Part shown: piece after piece, positions 18,111 through 27,587 of the stretch
Position numbering within the stretch: position 1 is the stretch's first letter
Layout of the letters: every line of letters begins with the position of its first letter
NCBI GenBank assembly: GCA_963830175.1
Contig: CAWHKV010000007.1
Location: forward strand, 186,001 to 250,000
Source: JBBRBB01 sp963830175
Lineage (GTDB): Bacteria; Bacteroidota; Bacteroidia; Chitinophagales; Chitinophagaceae
Reading direction: 5' to 3'
Length of the DNA stretch: 64,000 nt
Program-made: the position numbers and the translations under genes
Notes under the pieces: model-generated
The model's input: the letters and a program-made list of their open reading frames with translations, nothing else
Told to the model about the DNA's origin: nothing
The model's database searches: none

Positions 18111-19028
18111 TTGACAGTTCCAAAACAAAATAAAGAAGCTTTAGGCAAGGGCATTCGATCCTTATTACAAAATATTGATGCTGATCTTAAAACAACATCA
18201 GGTTCTTTAAAAAACAATATTGATTCGCCGGCTGCGACCAATCGTATTCCGCTTGATCAGATACAGAAGAACCCTAATAACCCCCGCAGGGATTTCGATG
18301 AGCAAATGCTTAGCGAACTTGCCGCGTCAATAAAATTGCATGATGTTATACAACCTATAACAGTAGTAAAGACGGGAAATAACCTTTACCGGATTATTGC
18401 GGGCGAAAGGCGGTATAAAGCAGCAAAGATCGCAGGGCTGAAAGATATTCCCGCATATGTAAGGCAGGCAAATGACAATGAAATTCTCGAGCTGGCTTTA
18501 CTTGAAAATTTACAACGTGAAGACTTAAATGCAATGGAGATTGCAATGAGTTACAAACGGATGATGGAAGAGTTGAATTACAGCCAGGAGCAGGTGGCCG
18601 AACGAATGAGCAAAGAAAGAAGTACCGTAACAAACTATGTTCGGCTACTAAGGCTTCCACCAGATATTCAGTCGGCAGTTAGAAACGGAACGGTTTCAAT
18701 GGGGCATGCACGCGCTTTAATAAACATAGACACCATTGATAAACAATTATTCGTTTATAAAGAAATTGTAAACAGGCAGCTGAGTGTAAGACAAACAGAA
18801 GAACTGGTTCGCAACTTATATAAGGCTGAAAAATCGTCGGCTAAAACTGTAGGAAAATTCGGGTTAAGTGCCCCGTTTAAACGCATAGAAGATAACCTCT
18901 CATCTCATTTTTCAACTAAGGTTAAAATATCTCAAAACAATAAAGGAGGCGGAAGTATAACTCTGGAATATTATTCTCCTGAAGAATTGAACAAGTTACT
19001 TGAACTTATGAACGTTGAGGTAAGCTAA
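18111..19028 (+). CDS. parB: Chromosome partitioning protein ParB
   Basis: A 305-residue CTPase/DNA-binding clamp that loads at parS sites. Its ParB/Srx domain includes NPNNPRRDFDEQML and the GERRYKAAK nucleotide motif, followed by the helix-turn-helix region (YSQEQVAERMSKERSTVTNY) and a C-terminal dimerisation domain. There is no Met codon near the N-terminus, so TTG at 18111 is the start (MTVPKQNKEALGKGIRSLL). No canonical parS sequence was noticed in the window. Confidence 0.96.
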   Translation: MTVPKQNKEALGKGIRSLLQNIDADLKTTSGSLKNNIDSPAATNRIPLDQIQKNPNNPRRDFDEQMLSELAASIKLHDVIQPITVVKTGNNLYRIIAGERRYKAAKIAGLKDIPAYVRQANDNEILELALLENLQREDLNAMEIAMSYKRMMEELNYSQEQVAERMSKERSTVTNYVRLLRLPPDIQSAVRNGTVSMGHARALINIDTIDKQLFVYKEIVNRQLSVRQTEELVRNLYKAEKSSAKTVGKFGLSAPFKRIEDNLSSHFSTKVKISQNNKGGGSITLEYYSPEELNKLLELMNVEVS

Positions 19029-19031
19029 TGC

Positions 19032-19649
19032 ATGCGAAACAAACTTATTATAGCTGTTCTTTTATTTTTTACTTCGGTATTAAAACTGGTGGCTCAGGAT
19101 ACAACCAGGTTATTTCCTGCACTTGCAAAAGATAGCATAATTAAAGAAGAATCATCTAAAGCAACTATTAAAGTTGATACCCAGGCTATAAAAATGCATG
19201 ACCCGAATAAGGCAACTTTTCGTTCTGCAGTTATTCCCGGCTGGGGACAGGCATATAATAGGGAATATTGGAAAATACCTATTGTATATGGTGCGCTTTC
19301 CATCCCAACCATCACATTTTTCTATAACAATACGTGGTATAAGCGAACTAAAAATGCTTATGAAATAACGGTGAATGGGGACACTGCAAACTTCGCTAAT
19401 ATTCACCCCAAACTGCAAGGCCTGTCTGCACAGTCTTTACAATTTTACCGTAATGCCTTTAGGCAAGACCGGGATTATTCAGTGTTATGGTTCGTGGTTA
19501 TTTGGGGTTTAAATGTGGTGGATGCAACTGTATTTGGCCACCTGAAAGACTTCGATGTAAGCGATGATCTTAGTTTGCATATAAGGCCTAATTATGATCC
19601 TCTTTCCAAAAGCGGCAATGTGGCATTAGTTTTTAACTTAAGAAAATAA
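19032..19649 (+). CDS. DUF5683 domain-containing protein
   Basis: A 205-residue protein with a signal peptide (residues 1-21, ending LKLVAQD) and a conserved core SAVIPGWGQAYNREYWKIP, the hallmark of DUF5683, plus one or two hydrophobic stretches. Function is unknown. It follows parB by 3 bases; parA-parB-DUF5683 is a recurring order in Bacteroidota genomes as I recall it. Confidence 0.88.
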   Translation: MRNKLIIAVLLFFTSVLKLVAQDTTRLFPALAKDSIIKEESSKATIKVDTQAIKMHDPNKATFRSAVIPGWGQAYNREYWKIPIVYGALSIPTITFFYNNTWYKRTKNAYEITVNGDTANFANIHPKLQGLSAQSLQFYRNAFRQDRDYSVLWFVVIWGLNVVDATVFGHLKDFDVSDDLSLHIRPNYDPLSKSGNVALVFNLRK

Positions 19650-19652
19650 AAA

Positions 19653-19677
19653 GACGCGTCTTTTTAAAGAACGCGTC
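19653..19677 (-). terminator. Terminator of the T9SS cargo gene
   Basis: GACGCGT / ACGCGTC 7-bp stem with an 11-base loop, followed on the minus strand by TTTTTATTTT. It ends the transcript of the gene at 19703-20950 and lies just after the convergent DUF5683 gene. Confidence 0.75.
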
Positions 19678-19702
19678 CTGAAAATTAGAGAAGTCAAAAT
19701 TT

Positions 19703-20950
19703 TTATCTGCCTACAACTATTTTATTGGTATAGATATTTGTAGCCACATCTTTACTAATAACTTTCAAATTAAAAATACCTGAACGTATTATAGAAGGCA
19801 ACATAATTTTTTCTGTTTGATCAGTAATAATATTCACTTCTTTCTTGTATAATGTATTTCCTGTTGCATCTAATATTTCAATGCTGTAATTCCCTGCAGG
19901 GATATTATTGAATTTCAAATCAAAACTTCTACCTGTTACCGGATTAGGAGAAATAGTAACAAATTCATTACCTAAAACCTCTGTACCAATTGATTTAACA
20001 GGTACTTGTTTTTGATAGAGGAAAGATGCACTTGCAAGGTCAGATGCATTATACACTTCGTTTTCTTTTGATGCCATTTTCTCAGCAATAAGTGTTTTCA
20101 TATCCAACAGGTAATACCCTTCTGCACTGGTGGCACAACTTAAAATAATATGGTCGTTGTTATCAACAGCTACACCATTAACAGTAAAAGCTTCAGGCAA
20201 CCCTTTTATAGCGCCGATAAAGTCAGCCACTTTGGTTGATGGATTTATTTTAAAAATATTACCCTTTTGCGAATACAGATAAAGATTACCAAATGCATCT
20301 GCTAACATATCTCCCCCATAACTTGTACAAAGCGTGTGCACAGACATGTTGCCATTTTTTTTACCATCGGTAAGTGAACCCAAATCTGTAATTACAATTT
20401 TCTCACCGGAAGAAAATTTAATTAAATGCTTACTGTTATTGGTAAGCGCATAGCCATAACCATCCGGGGTAAAAGCCATTCTTGTAATAACATCCTCTTC
20501 TCCCTGCTCTGTAGCAAAAGGTTTTAAAGAAGCATGCCTGACTACATATTGTTTAGGCTGCGGGTTATTTAAATCTATATACCTCAAATCTGTTCCATGC
20601 ATATAAGTATAATATAGCCGGTTAAATTTGGAATCATATGCAAGAGCGGCAACAACATCAGGTACAGCCTCATTTAAATCAATACCCTGCATTATTTCTG
20701 TTGTGGGGTTTATGATATTTTGAGCAGAAATAGGAAGCCTTGTTAAGGCATCATAATACAGCGTCTGCTGGGTAACAGGGAAAATATTTTTTTCCAGGGC
20801 TGCTGTTTGCATATTGATCTCGCGAACAAAATTCCAGGTTATATCACCTTTGGTTTTACCTGTTACTGCAAAGACTTTTGGTGACTGCGCGAATGAAATT
20901 GTAGAAAAAAGGGTTAGAAAGGCTACGGAGGGTAAAAATTTTATTTTCAT
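19703..20950 (-). CDS. Secreted protein with T9SS sorting domain
   Basis: A 415-residue protein with a signal peptide (ending TISFAQ). The middle region has repeated strand-rich units with phrases such as DAFGNLYLYSQKGNIFKI, which suggests a beta propeller. The last 80 residues form a type A T9SS C-terminal domain starting at ISPNPVTGRSFDL and ending NIYTNKIVVGR, so it is exported and anchored or released by the T9SS. Function is unknown. It lies on the opposite strand between DUF5683 and dapB. Confidence 0.85.
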   Translation of the reverse strand: MKIKFLPSVAFLTLFSTISFAQSPKVFAVTGKTKGDITWNFVREINMQTAALEKNIFPVTQQTLYYDALTRLPISAQNIINPTTEIMQGIDLNEAVPDVVAALAYDSKFNRLYYTYMHGTDLRYIDLNNPQPKQYVVRHASLKPFATEQGEEDVITRMAFTPDGYGYALTNNSKHLIKFSSGEKIVITDLGSLTDGKKNGNMSVHTLCTSYGGDMLADAFGNLYLYSQKGNIFKINPSTKVADFIGAIKGLPEAFTVNGVAVDNNDHIILSCATSAEGYYLLDMKTLIAEKMASKENEVYNASDLASASFLYQKQVPVKSIGTEVLGNEFVTISPNPVTGRSFDLKFNNIPAGNYSIEILDATGNTLYKKEVNIITDQTEKIMLPSIIRSGIFNLKVISKDVATNIYTNKIVVGR

Positions 20951-21104
20951 AAGTAGAGTTTTACTGCACTAATTTAATAATAAATAATTGCAATAATTAA
21001 CTTTTTATATGGATGATAAAATTCAAATTCAGGCAAATGGATGTCCTCAAAATTTATTATTAATATTACAAACAATAGGTTTTTAAGGCTAACGTTACAT
21101 AATC

Positions 21105-21821
21105 ATGAAAATAGCGTTGATAGGATATGGAAAAATGGGAAAGGAAATAGAAGAGATCGCGGTAAAAAAAGGCTACGAAATTATTTTAAAGATTACTTCT
21201 GAAAATAAGGATGAACTTACCCCTGGTAATTTGAAAAATGCCGATGTAGCTATTGAATTTTCAAGCCCCGAAAGTGCAAAGCAAAATATTTTGACATGTT
21301 TGGAGGCAGGGGTACCGGTTATATCCGGTTCAACAGGCTGGTTGCATCACTTAAAAGAAGTGGAAGATTATTGTCATAAAAAAGGTGGCGCCTTTCTTTA
21401 TTCTAGCAATTTTAGTGTTGGCGTAAATATATTTTTTGAGTTAAATAAGTTTCTTGCCAAACTAATGAGTATTCACCCAGAATACAATGTTTCGATAGAA
21501 GAAATTCATCATACCCAGAAAAAAGATGCACCAAGTGGAACAGCTTTAACCCTGGCAGAACAAGTGCTGGAAAGGGTTCCCTGTAAAGAAAAGTGGGTAT
21601 TGGATTTTGGAACAGAGAAAGACTTAGTGATAACAAGCAAAAGAAAAGATCCCGCAGCAGGCACCCATACCATAAAATATTTCTCCTCAGTTGATGATAT
21701 TGAAATAACCCATATTGCGCATAATCGCAAAGGATTTGCATCTGGCGCTTTATTAGCCGCCATGTTTATTGAAGGGAAAACTGGTGTATTTACTATGAAG
21801 AATGTGTTGGATAACCTGTAA
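21105..21821 (+). CDS. dapB: 4-hydroxy-tetrahydrodipicolinate reductase
   Basis: NAD(P)H-dependent step of diaminopimelate/lysine synthesis. The 238-residue protein has an N-terminal nucleotide-binding GYGKMGKE, the catalytic motif EEIHHTQKKDAPSGTA and the C-terminal HNRKGFASGALLAA. The family more often has about 240-270 residues; this shorter form is typical of Bacteroidota. Its stop is one base from the stop of the convergent barrel gene. Confidence 0.96.
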   Translation: MKIALIGYGKMGKEIEEIAVKKGYEIILKITSENKDELTPGNLKNADVAIEFSSPESAKQNILTCLEAGVPVISGSTGWLHHLKEVEDYCHKKGGAFLYSSNFSVGVNIFFELNKFLAKLMSIHPEYNVSIEEIHHTQKKDAPSGTALTLAEQVLERVPCKEKWVLDFGTEKDLVITSKRKDPAAGTHTIKYFSSVDDIEITHIAHNRKGFASGALLAAMFIEGKTGVFTMKNVLDNL

Positions 21822-21822
21822 T

Positions 21823-22350
21823 TTACAATCCTATCCGCCATCCTGCTTTTAGACCTATCCAGGAAGACCACCCATCCGGATCAATTTCTTTAAAAGCATC
21901 AACTGCTAATTCAACCTCAAAAGAATTTAAGCGAACACCTGCGCCTACGTCGAAGGAAAAACGTTGGTCACCATTATCAAGGTCTTTGTTTTTTACAAAG
22001 CCCACACCTGCGTCGCCATGTAAATAAAATAATTCAGCCAGGTTATGCCTAACACCTATTCTTACCGGTATATAAGACAGATTTCCATAATCAGCTATTT
22101 CATCCGTTGCAGTTTTTGAAAAAAAACTGGCATAGCCAATAGTACCTGCTATAAAAGTATTTTTCTTGCCGTATTGTATACCGGTTTCAGCCCCGGCCCC
22201 TGCAGAATAACGATTTTTTGAGCTTTTATCCATAGGTACACCTGCCATACCATGGGCAATCAAATACAAGTTGCTTTGAGCTTGCATTGCCTGTGAAAAC
22301 AGCAATGAAAAAAGTATACAAATCCCTGAAAATAATAATTTGGTTCTCAT
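21823..22350 (-). CDS. Small outer membrane beta-barrel protein
   Basis: A 175-residue protein with a signal peptide (ending SQAMQAQ) and alternating polar/hydrophobic strands with glycine-aromatic patterns (AGVGFVKNKD, FSFDVGAGVRLNSFEVELAV). It ends in a strand with hydrophobic terminal residues (GLKAGWRIGL), typical of eight-strand porin-like barrels. Function is unknown. Confidence 0.75.
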   Translation of the reverse strand: MRTKLLFSGICILFSLLFSQAMQAQSNLYLIAHGMAGVPMDKSSKNRYSAGAGAETGIQYGKKNTFIAGTIGYASFFSKTATDEIADYGNLSYIPVRIGVRHNLAELFYLHGDAGVGFVKNKDLDNGDQRFSFDVGAGVRLNSFEVELAVDAFKEIDPDGWSSWIGLKAGWRIGL

Positions 22351-22414
22351 AAGTTGTTCATTTTAATGAAACTAAGATAATATAAATATTCGCATACTAC
22401 AACACATAAAAAAA

Positions 22415-22436
22415 GCTGCGCCTTAATAGACGCAGC
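22415..22436 (-). terminator. Terminator of the proline-rich barrel gene
   Basis: GCTGCG / CGCAGC stem with a 10-base loop and a seven-A run on the plus strand, which is a T run for minus-strand transcripts. It lies 17 bases after the stop at 22453. Confidence 0.7.
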
Positions 22437-22452
22437 CCTTAAACATTAAAAC

Positions 22453-23160
22453 TTAAAATTTAAATGCCAAACCTCCGTTAAGTATATACTTTCCATACCC
22501 TGCCTCTAAATAAAATCCGGCATGGGGCGAAAAATTAAATTTACTACCGATCGATACCTGGTATGCCAGGGAAGTAGGATCATCTAAAACAGCAGCTTTA
22601 TCACCATTGGGATACAGGTAATCCTGTTTCCATTTATTCATACCAATGGCTGTTTTAATATATGGTTCAACATACCTGGAAGATGCAGGAAAATAGTTCA
22701 CCATATTAAACAGTACACTCCAGTTTTCCAGGTAACCATTAAAGTCAGGTATATCTGAATAAGAATTATGATCGAAATAAGCAGCACTTGTTTTTCCATA
22801 GGTACCTGCAACGCCAATGCTGGTCGACCTGCTGAATTGATAATCTAGTGATGCTGTTACCGGTCCTTGTTGCGTAACACTTCCTTTATAAGCATCGAAA
22901 AATTCAGCAAGGTGATTTTGATCTAGGTTTGGAAACCCATAACCAACTGTAAGATTTAATGAAGGCTTAAATGCCGGCATTCTTTGCACTGGTTGCCTCC
23001 TGAAATTTGGAGGGGGTGGCGGTGGTGGTCGGCGATATACCCTTGGTCTTCCATAAACAGGTGGCCCATAAGGTGGCGGTCCATAACCGGGATATTGTGC
23101 ATCAGATACTACAGCAAACAGGGTAAGAATTACAGTCATTAATAAAGTGGACCTATTCAT
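22453..23160 (-). CDS. Outer membrane beta-barrel protein with proline-rich N-terminus
   Basis: A 235-residue protein: signal peptide (ending VVSDA), then a Pro/Gly/Tyr-rich stretch (about residues 22-60, with PPPPPPP), then a strand-rich barrel domain ending ILNGGLAFKF with a terminal aromatic residue. The proline-rich segment may span or contact the cell wall; that is inference. No closer family name is recognised. Confidence 0.75.
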   Translation of the reverse strand: MNRSTLLMTVILTLFAVVSDAQYPGYGPPPYGPPVYGRPRVYRRPPPPPPPNFRRQPVQRMPAFKPSLNLTVGYGFPNLDQNHLAEFFDAYKGSVTQQGPVTASLDYQFSRSTSIGVAGTYGKTSAAYFDHNSYSDIPDFNGYLENWSVLFNMVNYFPASSRYVEPYIKTAIGMNKWKQDYLYPNGDKAAVLDDPTSLAYQVSIGSKFNFSPHAGFYLEAGYGKYILNGGLAFKF

Positions 23161-23284
23161 AAAAAGTTTTTTCTATGATTGGCATAAACATTAATCGTTT
23201 AATACGGTTGCCAAAAAACATTTTAGCTTAGAAAATTATCTTTAATCTCAATCCAAAAAATTGTCGTTAATGAATTGTTTAAGA

Positions 23285-23318
23285 TTTGTGAAAATGTAAT
23301 TTTTAATATTTAAATTTG
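23285..23318 (+). promoter_or_regulatory. Promoter of the M36 peptidase gene
   Basis: TTTG (23285-23288) and TAAATTTG (23311-23318) separated by 22 bases, close to the Bacteroidota consensus; about 110 bases before the ATG. Confidence 0.55.
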
Positions 23319-23429
23319 GATACACATTACCTATGATTTCTGCTAACGGAGAAATATTATTACCGACATCCCATCCTTACCAGCCTACAAGTTCTAAAAA
23401 CTATTACTTATTAAAAATGAAAGGAAACT

Positions 23430-26400
23430 ATGAAACTTTTACCATTACACCTTAGCCGGTTTATAGCTGCATGTATGCTGCTATTTTGTTTTAGCACTGC
23501 ACATGCCCAGGCTGTTAATGCGGAGAATGAAATTAAAAATTACCTGAAAACAGAAATGTCCCTTCCGGAAAATATGGTGCAATCTGTTTTTATAAGTAAA
23601 ACTTATAATGATGCCTCAACGGGTATCAGGCACATTTATGCCCACCAGAAAATTAACGGACTAACAATAATTGGTAGCAATTTCGCTTTGCATACAACAT
23701 CACTTAAAAAAGTTCCCGTTAACGAACTGGTCGATCTTCAAAAAATTTCAGTGCGACCTGTATCGACATCGGTTGACCAAAGAAAAGCTATATCGATAGT
23801 TTTCGATGCGATTAATTATACATATCCATCAGACCTTACCCTCAAAACACCTGCATCGGGTGTAGATAAAAAAACTGTTTTTAAAAGAAATGAATCTTCC
23901 ATATGGGATATTCCATTGCGGCTGGTGTATGTTCAAAAAGAAATGACCAATCAGTTGCTACCCGCCTGGGAAGTGCAGATGATGGATGTTTATAAAAAAC
24001 ACTACTGGGTTTGTTATATAGATGCCGCCTCGGGAGAAGTATTGAAGAAACTAGATATAATGATGCATTGTGATTTTGGGCAACCAAATACTATTACAGA
24101 TTTGAAAAAAAATCCAATGCGTACCATTAAAGAAAATGTGGTAAATGAACATTTTAATACGGTCCAGTTTCCTGACAACATACCACAGGGAGCGCCTGCT
24201 CATAATAACAGGTACAGGGTTTTCCCTTTACCATTCGAACATCCAAATGATGATGGAGCCTCTCATCTTTTTGTTTTTAACTCAGGCGATGCATTAGGTT
24301 CTCCCGATGGCTGGCACCAGGTATTTGGACTGGGTGCTGCTACTACTTATCCATACACGCATGGTAATAATGTTTGGGCATTTTACGATCCAAGCCCGGG
24401 ACCTTTGGGTGGTGTTCCCAGTGCAGATCCAGACCGTACAGCCTACAACAATACTTTAATAGGCGGACTACCAAGTTTAGTTGAGCCCTTTAAATTTAAT
24501 TACCCGTTCTATCCCAATAAAGAAGCGGAAACTTACAGAAAGGCGGCAATCGTTAACCTGTTTTACTGGAATAATTTAATGCATGATGTGTATTACAGAT
24601 TTGGCTTTACAGAAGAAGCAGGCAACTTCCAGGAATCAAATATTTTCAGCACAGGCTTAAGAGGATCAGCCACCGAAAATCTTGCTTTAGACGAAGTATT
24701 AGCACAGGCGCAGGATGGTGGCGGAACAAATAACGCCAACTTCTTAACGCTACCCGACGGTGTAAACGGGCAAATGCAAATGTATTTATGGACAGCAAGT
24801 GTACCTGATTCTCTTTTGCAGATTACAGGCAGTTCAGACCCTGGTCAAATTCAACCAGGTACAAAAATATTTGGCGTTCAGGGTTCTTTCAGCAATTTAC
24901 CTACAGCAAATAATAATTTGCACGATAGCCCCGTAGTAAATAAACCACTGGTTATATTAATCGCAAACCAGGCATCAACAGTGGGTGATGAAACAGAAGG
25001 TTGTTCTACCGGTCAGCAAAGTATTGCCCTTCCTCCATCAAATAATGTAAGAAATAAAATTGCGCTCATAGATCGGGGCGAATGTTCATTTGTTGAAAAA
25101 GTATTAGGCGCCCAGGAAGGTGGAGCTGTAGGCGCGGTAATTATTAATAACATTGATGGACCACCACTTGCAATGGGCGGTTCTGACGGACCAACAAATG
25201 CAATTACTATTCCGGCAATTATGATCTCAAAGGCTGATGGCGATAATTTAAAATCATTGCTTAATAATGGTGTAGAAATTAGGGGTTCATTAAAAAGAGA
25301 TAACATTCCTCCACCCGGCCGGGATGGAGATGTTGACAATGGCGTAATTGCGCATGAATATGGACACGGTATTTCGAGTCGTCTTACCGGAGGTGGCACT
25401 GGCGATGCCTTATTCCCGCTGGGTGGCGATGAACAAGGTGGCGAAGGCTGGAGTGATTTCTGTGCTTTGTACATGACCCTTCGGAATAACGATTTAAAAT
25501 CTTCCAATGCAGACCATCCGTTTGGCATTCTTCCTTCAAGAGGTATTGGTAATTATGTTACCTACCAACCCAACGATGGTCCTGGTATACGTCCTGCACC
25601 ATATTCAATATATTTTGAAGTAAATCCATTAACCTTTCAGAATATAGATGATGGTGGAGAAATATCTATTCCGCATGGTGTTGGTTCTATCTGGTGCGAA
25701 ATGATGTACGAAATGTTACAATCATTTATAGATAAATATGGAATGAATGATGACATTTATGAAGGTGCGAACCCAATTATGTCAAATGGCAGCAAAGTGC
25801 CAAATGCGAAAGCAAAAGGCAACAACATAGCAATGCGTTTAATAATTGAAGCAATGAAACTGCAGGAATCTAGTCCAACTTTTGTTCAACAAAGGAACGC
25901 GATTTTAAAAGCGGATACTTTACTGTATGATGGTATGCATGCGTGCCTCATATGGAAATCCTTTGCAAAAAGGGGTTTGGGATATTCCGCTTTATCAAAC
26001 ACAAACAGTGTGGGGGATGAAGTTGAATCATTCGACGTTCCATTAACCTGTAATCCTAACCAAAACAGAATTGAAATTTCCAAAGAAGGACCACATCAAA
26101 TAGTAAATCATGATTTGGTTACTTATGCTATAACCGTTTCTAATTTATATAATAAACCTGTAAACAAAGTGGTGGTTACAGATACCATTGCGGCTATATA
26201 CAACTTGTTGGGTGCAACAGGTAAACCTGCTCGCAATGGAAAGGTGCTTACCTGGACAACCAAATTAAATCCTAATCAAAGCAAAACCTATTATGTTAGG
26301 GTTAGAGCGATGGCCAAACAAGCATCTAAAGTGTTATTTGAAGATACACATGAAGATGGCACAGGCGGATGGCAAACATCAAACATTACCGCAACACAGG

Positions 26401-27284
26401 GTAAATGGCAATTAAAAACAAATAACGCACAGGCCTTTAGTGGATCAAACTATTGGTTTGCACCCAATGTTGGCACAGGAGGTTCTAATACTGCTTTAAC
26501 CAGTACCACTTCTTTTATGGCAAATTTGTCAACCGTGCTTGTTTTTACCCATAAATATTACACGCAGGGCGGTTATGATGGCGGTATAGTAGAAATTTCT
26601 GAAGACAATGGAGCTACATGGACCTTCTTGCCAAACGCCAAATTTATAAGTAATGGTTATAACAATATGATCACCACACAACGCAATAACTATATTGGCG
26701 CGTTGAACAGGGCTGCTTTTTCTGGTAAGCAGTCTACCTATATAACCTCGGTAGCATCACTTGAAGATTATGCCGGTAAAAAGGTAATGGTTAGGTTTAG
26801 GTTTACATCAGACCCCAGTGGCGGCAGTGAACCTGACGGCGGTTGGTGGATTGATGATGTAGAAGTGCTTAATAATAAAACGGATGTGGAAAATAAAGTA
26901 TACGCTGTTACAACGCCGGGAGATCGTGTTACACTTCGTATCGGAAGCAATCCATTTAACCTGACAACTGCCATTCTTATCCAGGATACAGCTAACTCTC
27001 CTGCTTCCTTTGCAAGGGAAATGCCTGTAGCAGATTTTAAAACGCAAATTGCACCAAACCCTGCATCAACCAGCGTAATTATTTCACTTAATAATGCTTC
27101 AGCACAAAAGGTTACCATAAACCTGTATGATGAAATGGGTAAGGCACTTGCAACATTTAATGCAGGAAATAATACCAACATTAATTTACCAATAAGCGTG
27201 TCGAACCTTGCCAATGGCACCTATTGGGTTGAAATTAGAACACCTGATAAGATTGCGACTTATCCTTTATCAGTAAAACATTAA
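23430..27284 (+). CDS. Secreted M36 (fungalysin) metallopeptidase with PA and T9SS domains
   Basis: A 1284-residue extracellular zinc protease. After the signal peptide (ending AHAQ) comes a fungalysin propeptide-like region (about residues 28-230). The catalytic domain is interrupted by a PA domain (about 500-620). The active site HEYGHGISSRLTGG has His642, Glu643 and His646, and the downstream GGEGWSDF supplies the third zinc ligand region. A DUF11-like repeat (about 885-960), a jelly-roll/MAM-like region (about 965-1150) and a type A T9SS domain (IAPNPASTSVII to the end) follow. It likely degrades external proteins. It has its own promoter and a strong terminator. Confidence 0.93.
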   Translation: MKLLPLHLSRFIAACMLLFCFSTAHAQAVNAENEIKNYLKTEMSLPENMVQSVFISKTYNDASTGIRHIYAHQKINGLTIIGSNFALHTTSLKKVPVNELVDLQKISVRPVSTSVDQRKAISIVFDAINYTYPSDLTLKTPASGVDKKTVFKRNESSIWDIPLRLVYVQKEMTNQLLPAWEVQMMDVYKKHYWVCYIDAASGEVLKKLDIMMHCDFGQPNTITDLKKNPMRTIKENVVNEHFNTVQFPDNIPQGAPAHNNRYRVFPLPFEHPNDDGASHLFVFNSGDALGSPDGWHQVFGLGAATTYPYTHGNNVWAFYDPSPGPLGGVPSADPDRTAYNNTLIGGLPSLVEPFKFNYPFYPNKEAETYRKAAIVNLFYWNNLMHDVYYRFGFTEEAGNFQESNIFSTGLRGSATENLALDEVLAQAQDGGGTNNANFLTLPDGVNGQMQMYLWTASVPDSLLQITGSSDPGQIQPGTKIFGVQGSFSNLPTANNNLHDSPVVNKPLVILIANQASTVGDETEGCSTGQQSIALPPSNNVRNKIALIDRGECSFVEKVLGAQEGGAVGAVIINNIDGPPLAMGGSDGPTNAITIPAIMISKADGDNLKSLLNNGVEIRGSLKRDNIPPPGRDGDVDNGVIAHEYGHGISSRLTGGGTGDALFPLGGDEQGGEGWSDFCALYMTLRNNDLKSSNADHPFGILPSRGIGNYVTYQPNDGPGIRPAPYSIYFEVNPLTFQNIDDGGEISIPHGVGSIWCEMMYEMLQSFIDKYGMNDDIYEGANPIMSNGSKVPNAKAKGNNIAMRLIIEAMKLQESSPTFVQQRNAILKADTLLYDGMHACLIWKSFAKRGLGYSALSNTNSVGDEVESFDVPLTCNPNQNRIEISKEGPHQIVNHDLVTYAITVSNLYNKPVNKVVVTDTIAAIYNLLGATGKPARNGKVLTWTTKLNPNQSKTYYVRVRAMAKQASKVLFEDTHEDGTGGWQTSNITATQGKWQLKTNNAQAFSGSNYWFAPNVGTGGSNTALTSTTSFMANLSTVLVFTHKYYTQGGYDGGIVEISEDNGATWTFLPNAKFISNGYNNMITTQRNNYIGALNRAAFSGKQSTYITSVASLEDYAGKKVMVRFRFTSDPSGGSEPDGGWWIDDVEVLNNKTDVENKVYAVTTPGDRVTLRIGSNPFNLTTAILIQDTANSPASFAREMPVADFKTQIAPNPASTSVIISLNNASAQKVTINLYDEMGKALATFNAGNNTNINLPISVSNLANGTYWVEIRTPDKIATYPLSVKH

Positions 27285-27302
27285 TTATTAAATCCTTCAT
27301 CT

Positions 27303-27326
27303 AAAACCGCCCAATTGGGCGGTTTT
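27303..27326 (+). terminator. Terminator of the M36 peptidase gene
   Basis: Perfect 10-bp stem AAAACCGCCC / GGGCGGTTTT with an AATT loop, followed by a T run, 18 bases after the stop codon. Confidence 0.95.
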
Positions 27327-27470
27327 TTTATTGCCATTTTGATAAATAAGAAATTAGCCCTATTGTTGATTCATTGTAATTTTATTTACTTTAACACAAT
27401 AATCCTTGCCAAAAGCATAAAATATGCCTGATAACCCTGCCATAAATATTTTATATTAAAACCTAATCAT

Positions 27471-27478
27471 TACCTTTG
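27471..27478 (+). promoter_or_regulatory. Candidate -7 box of rpoB
   Basis: TACCTTTG, an exact TAnnTTTG match, about 110 bases before the rpoB ATG. No TTTG lies at -33 spacing, so confidence is moderate. Confidence 0.45.
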
Positions 27479-27587
27479 CCGTCCTTAATTTGAGCAAGTT
27501 GGCTTTTTTTGATAGATTTGGCAATAGTGCCCCATTGTAGTCACCCCAACTTTGCAGGATTTATATAAGAAAACCGGTTAAACATAT

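Larger units (their letters stand above)
27285..27587. other. Intergenic region upstream of rpoB
   Basis: 303 bases with the M36 terminator at its left end and no gene-like frame. It holds the only room for rpoB transcription signals, including the TACCTTTG box at 27471. Nothing resembling rplJ/rplL coding or the usual L10 leader is seen. Confidence 0.6.

Noticed and set aside
17273..19028. parS sites near parA-parB
   Set aside because: No GTTTCACGTGAAAC-like palindrome was found; the few CACGTG strings (for example near 659) lack the flanks.
25013..25528. 171-codon open frame antisense to the M36 peptidase
   Set aside because: It mirrors the conserved catalytic/PA coding strand and has biased low-complexity composition; no independent promoter or family features.
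26768..27220. 150-codon open frame antisense to the M36 gene's 3' end
   Set aside because: Shadow of the T9SS and jelly-roll coding region; no signals of its own.
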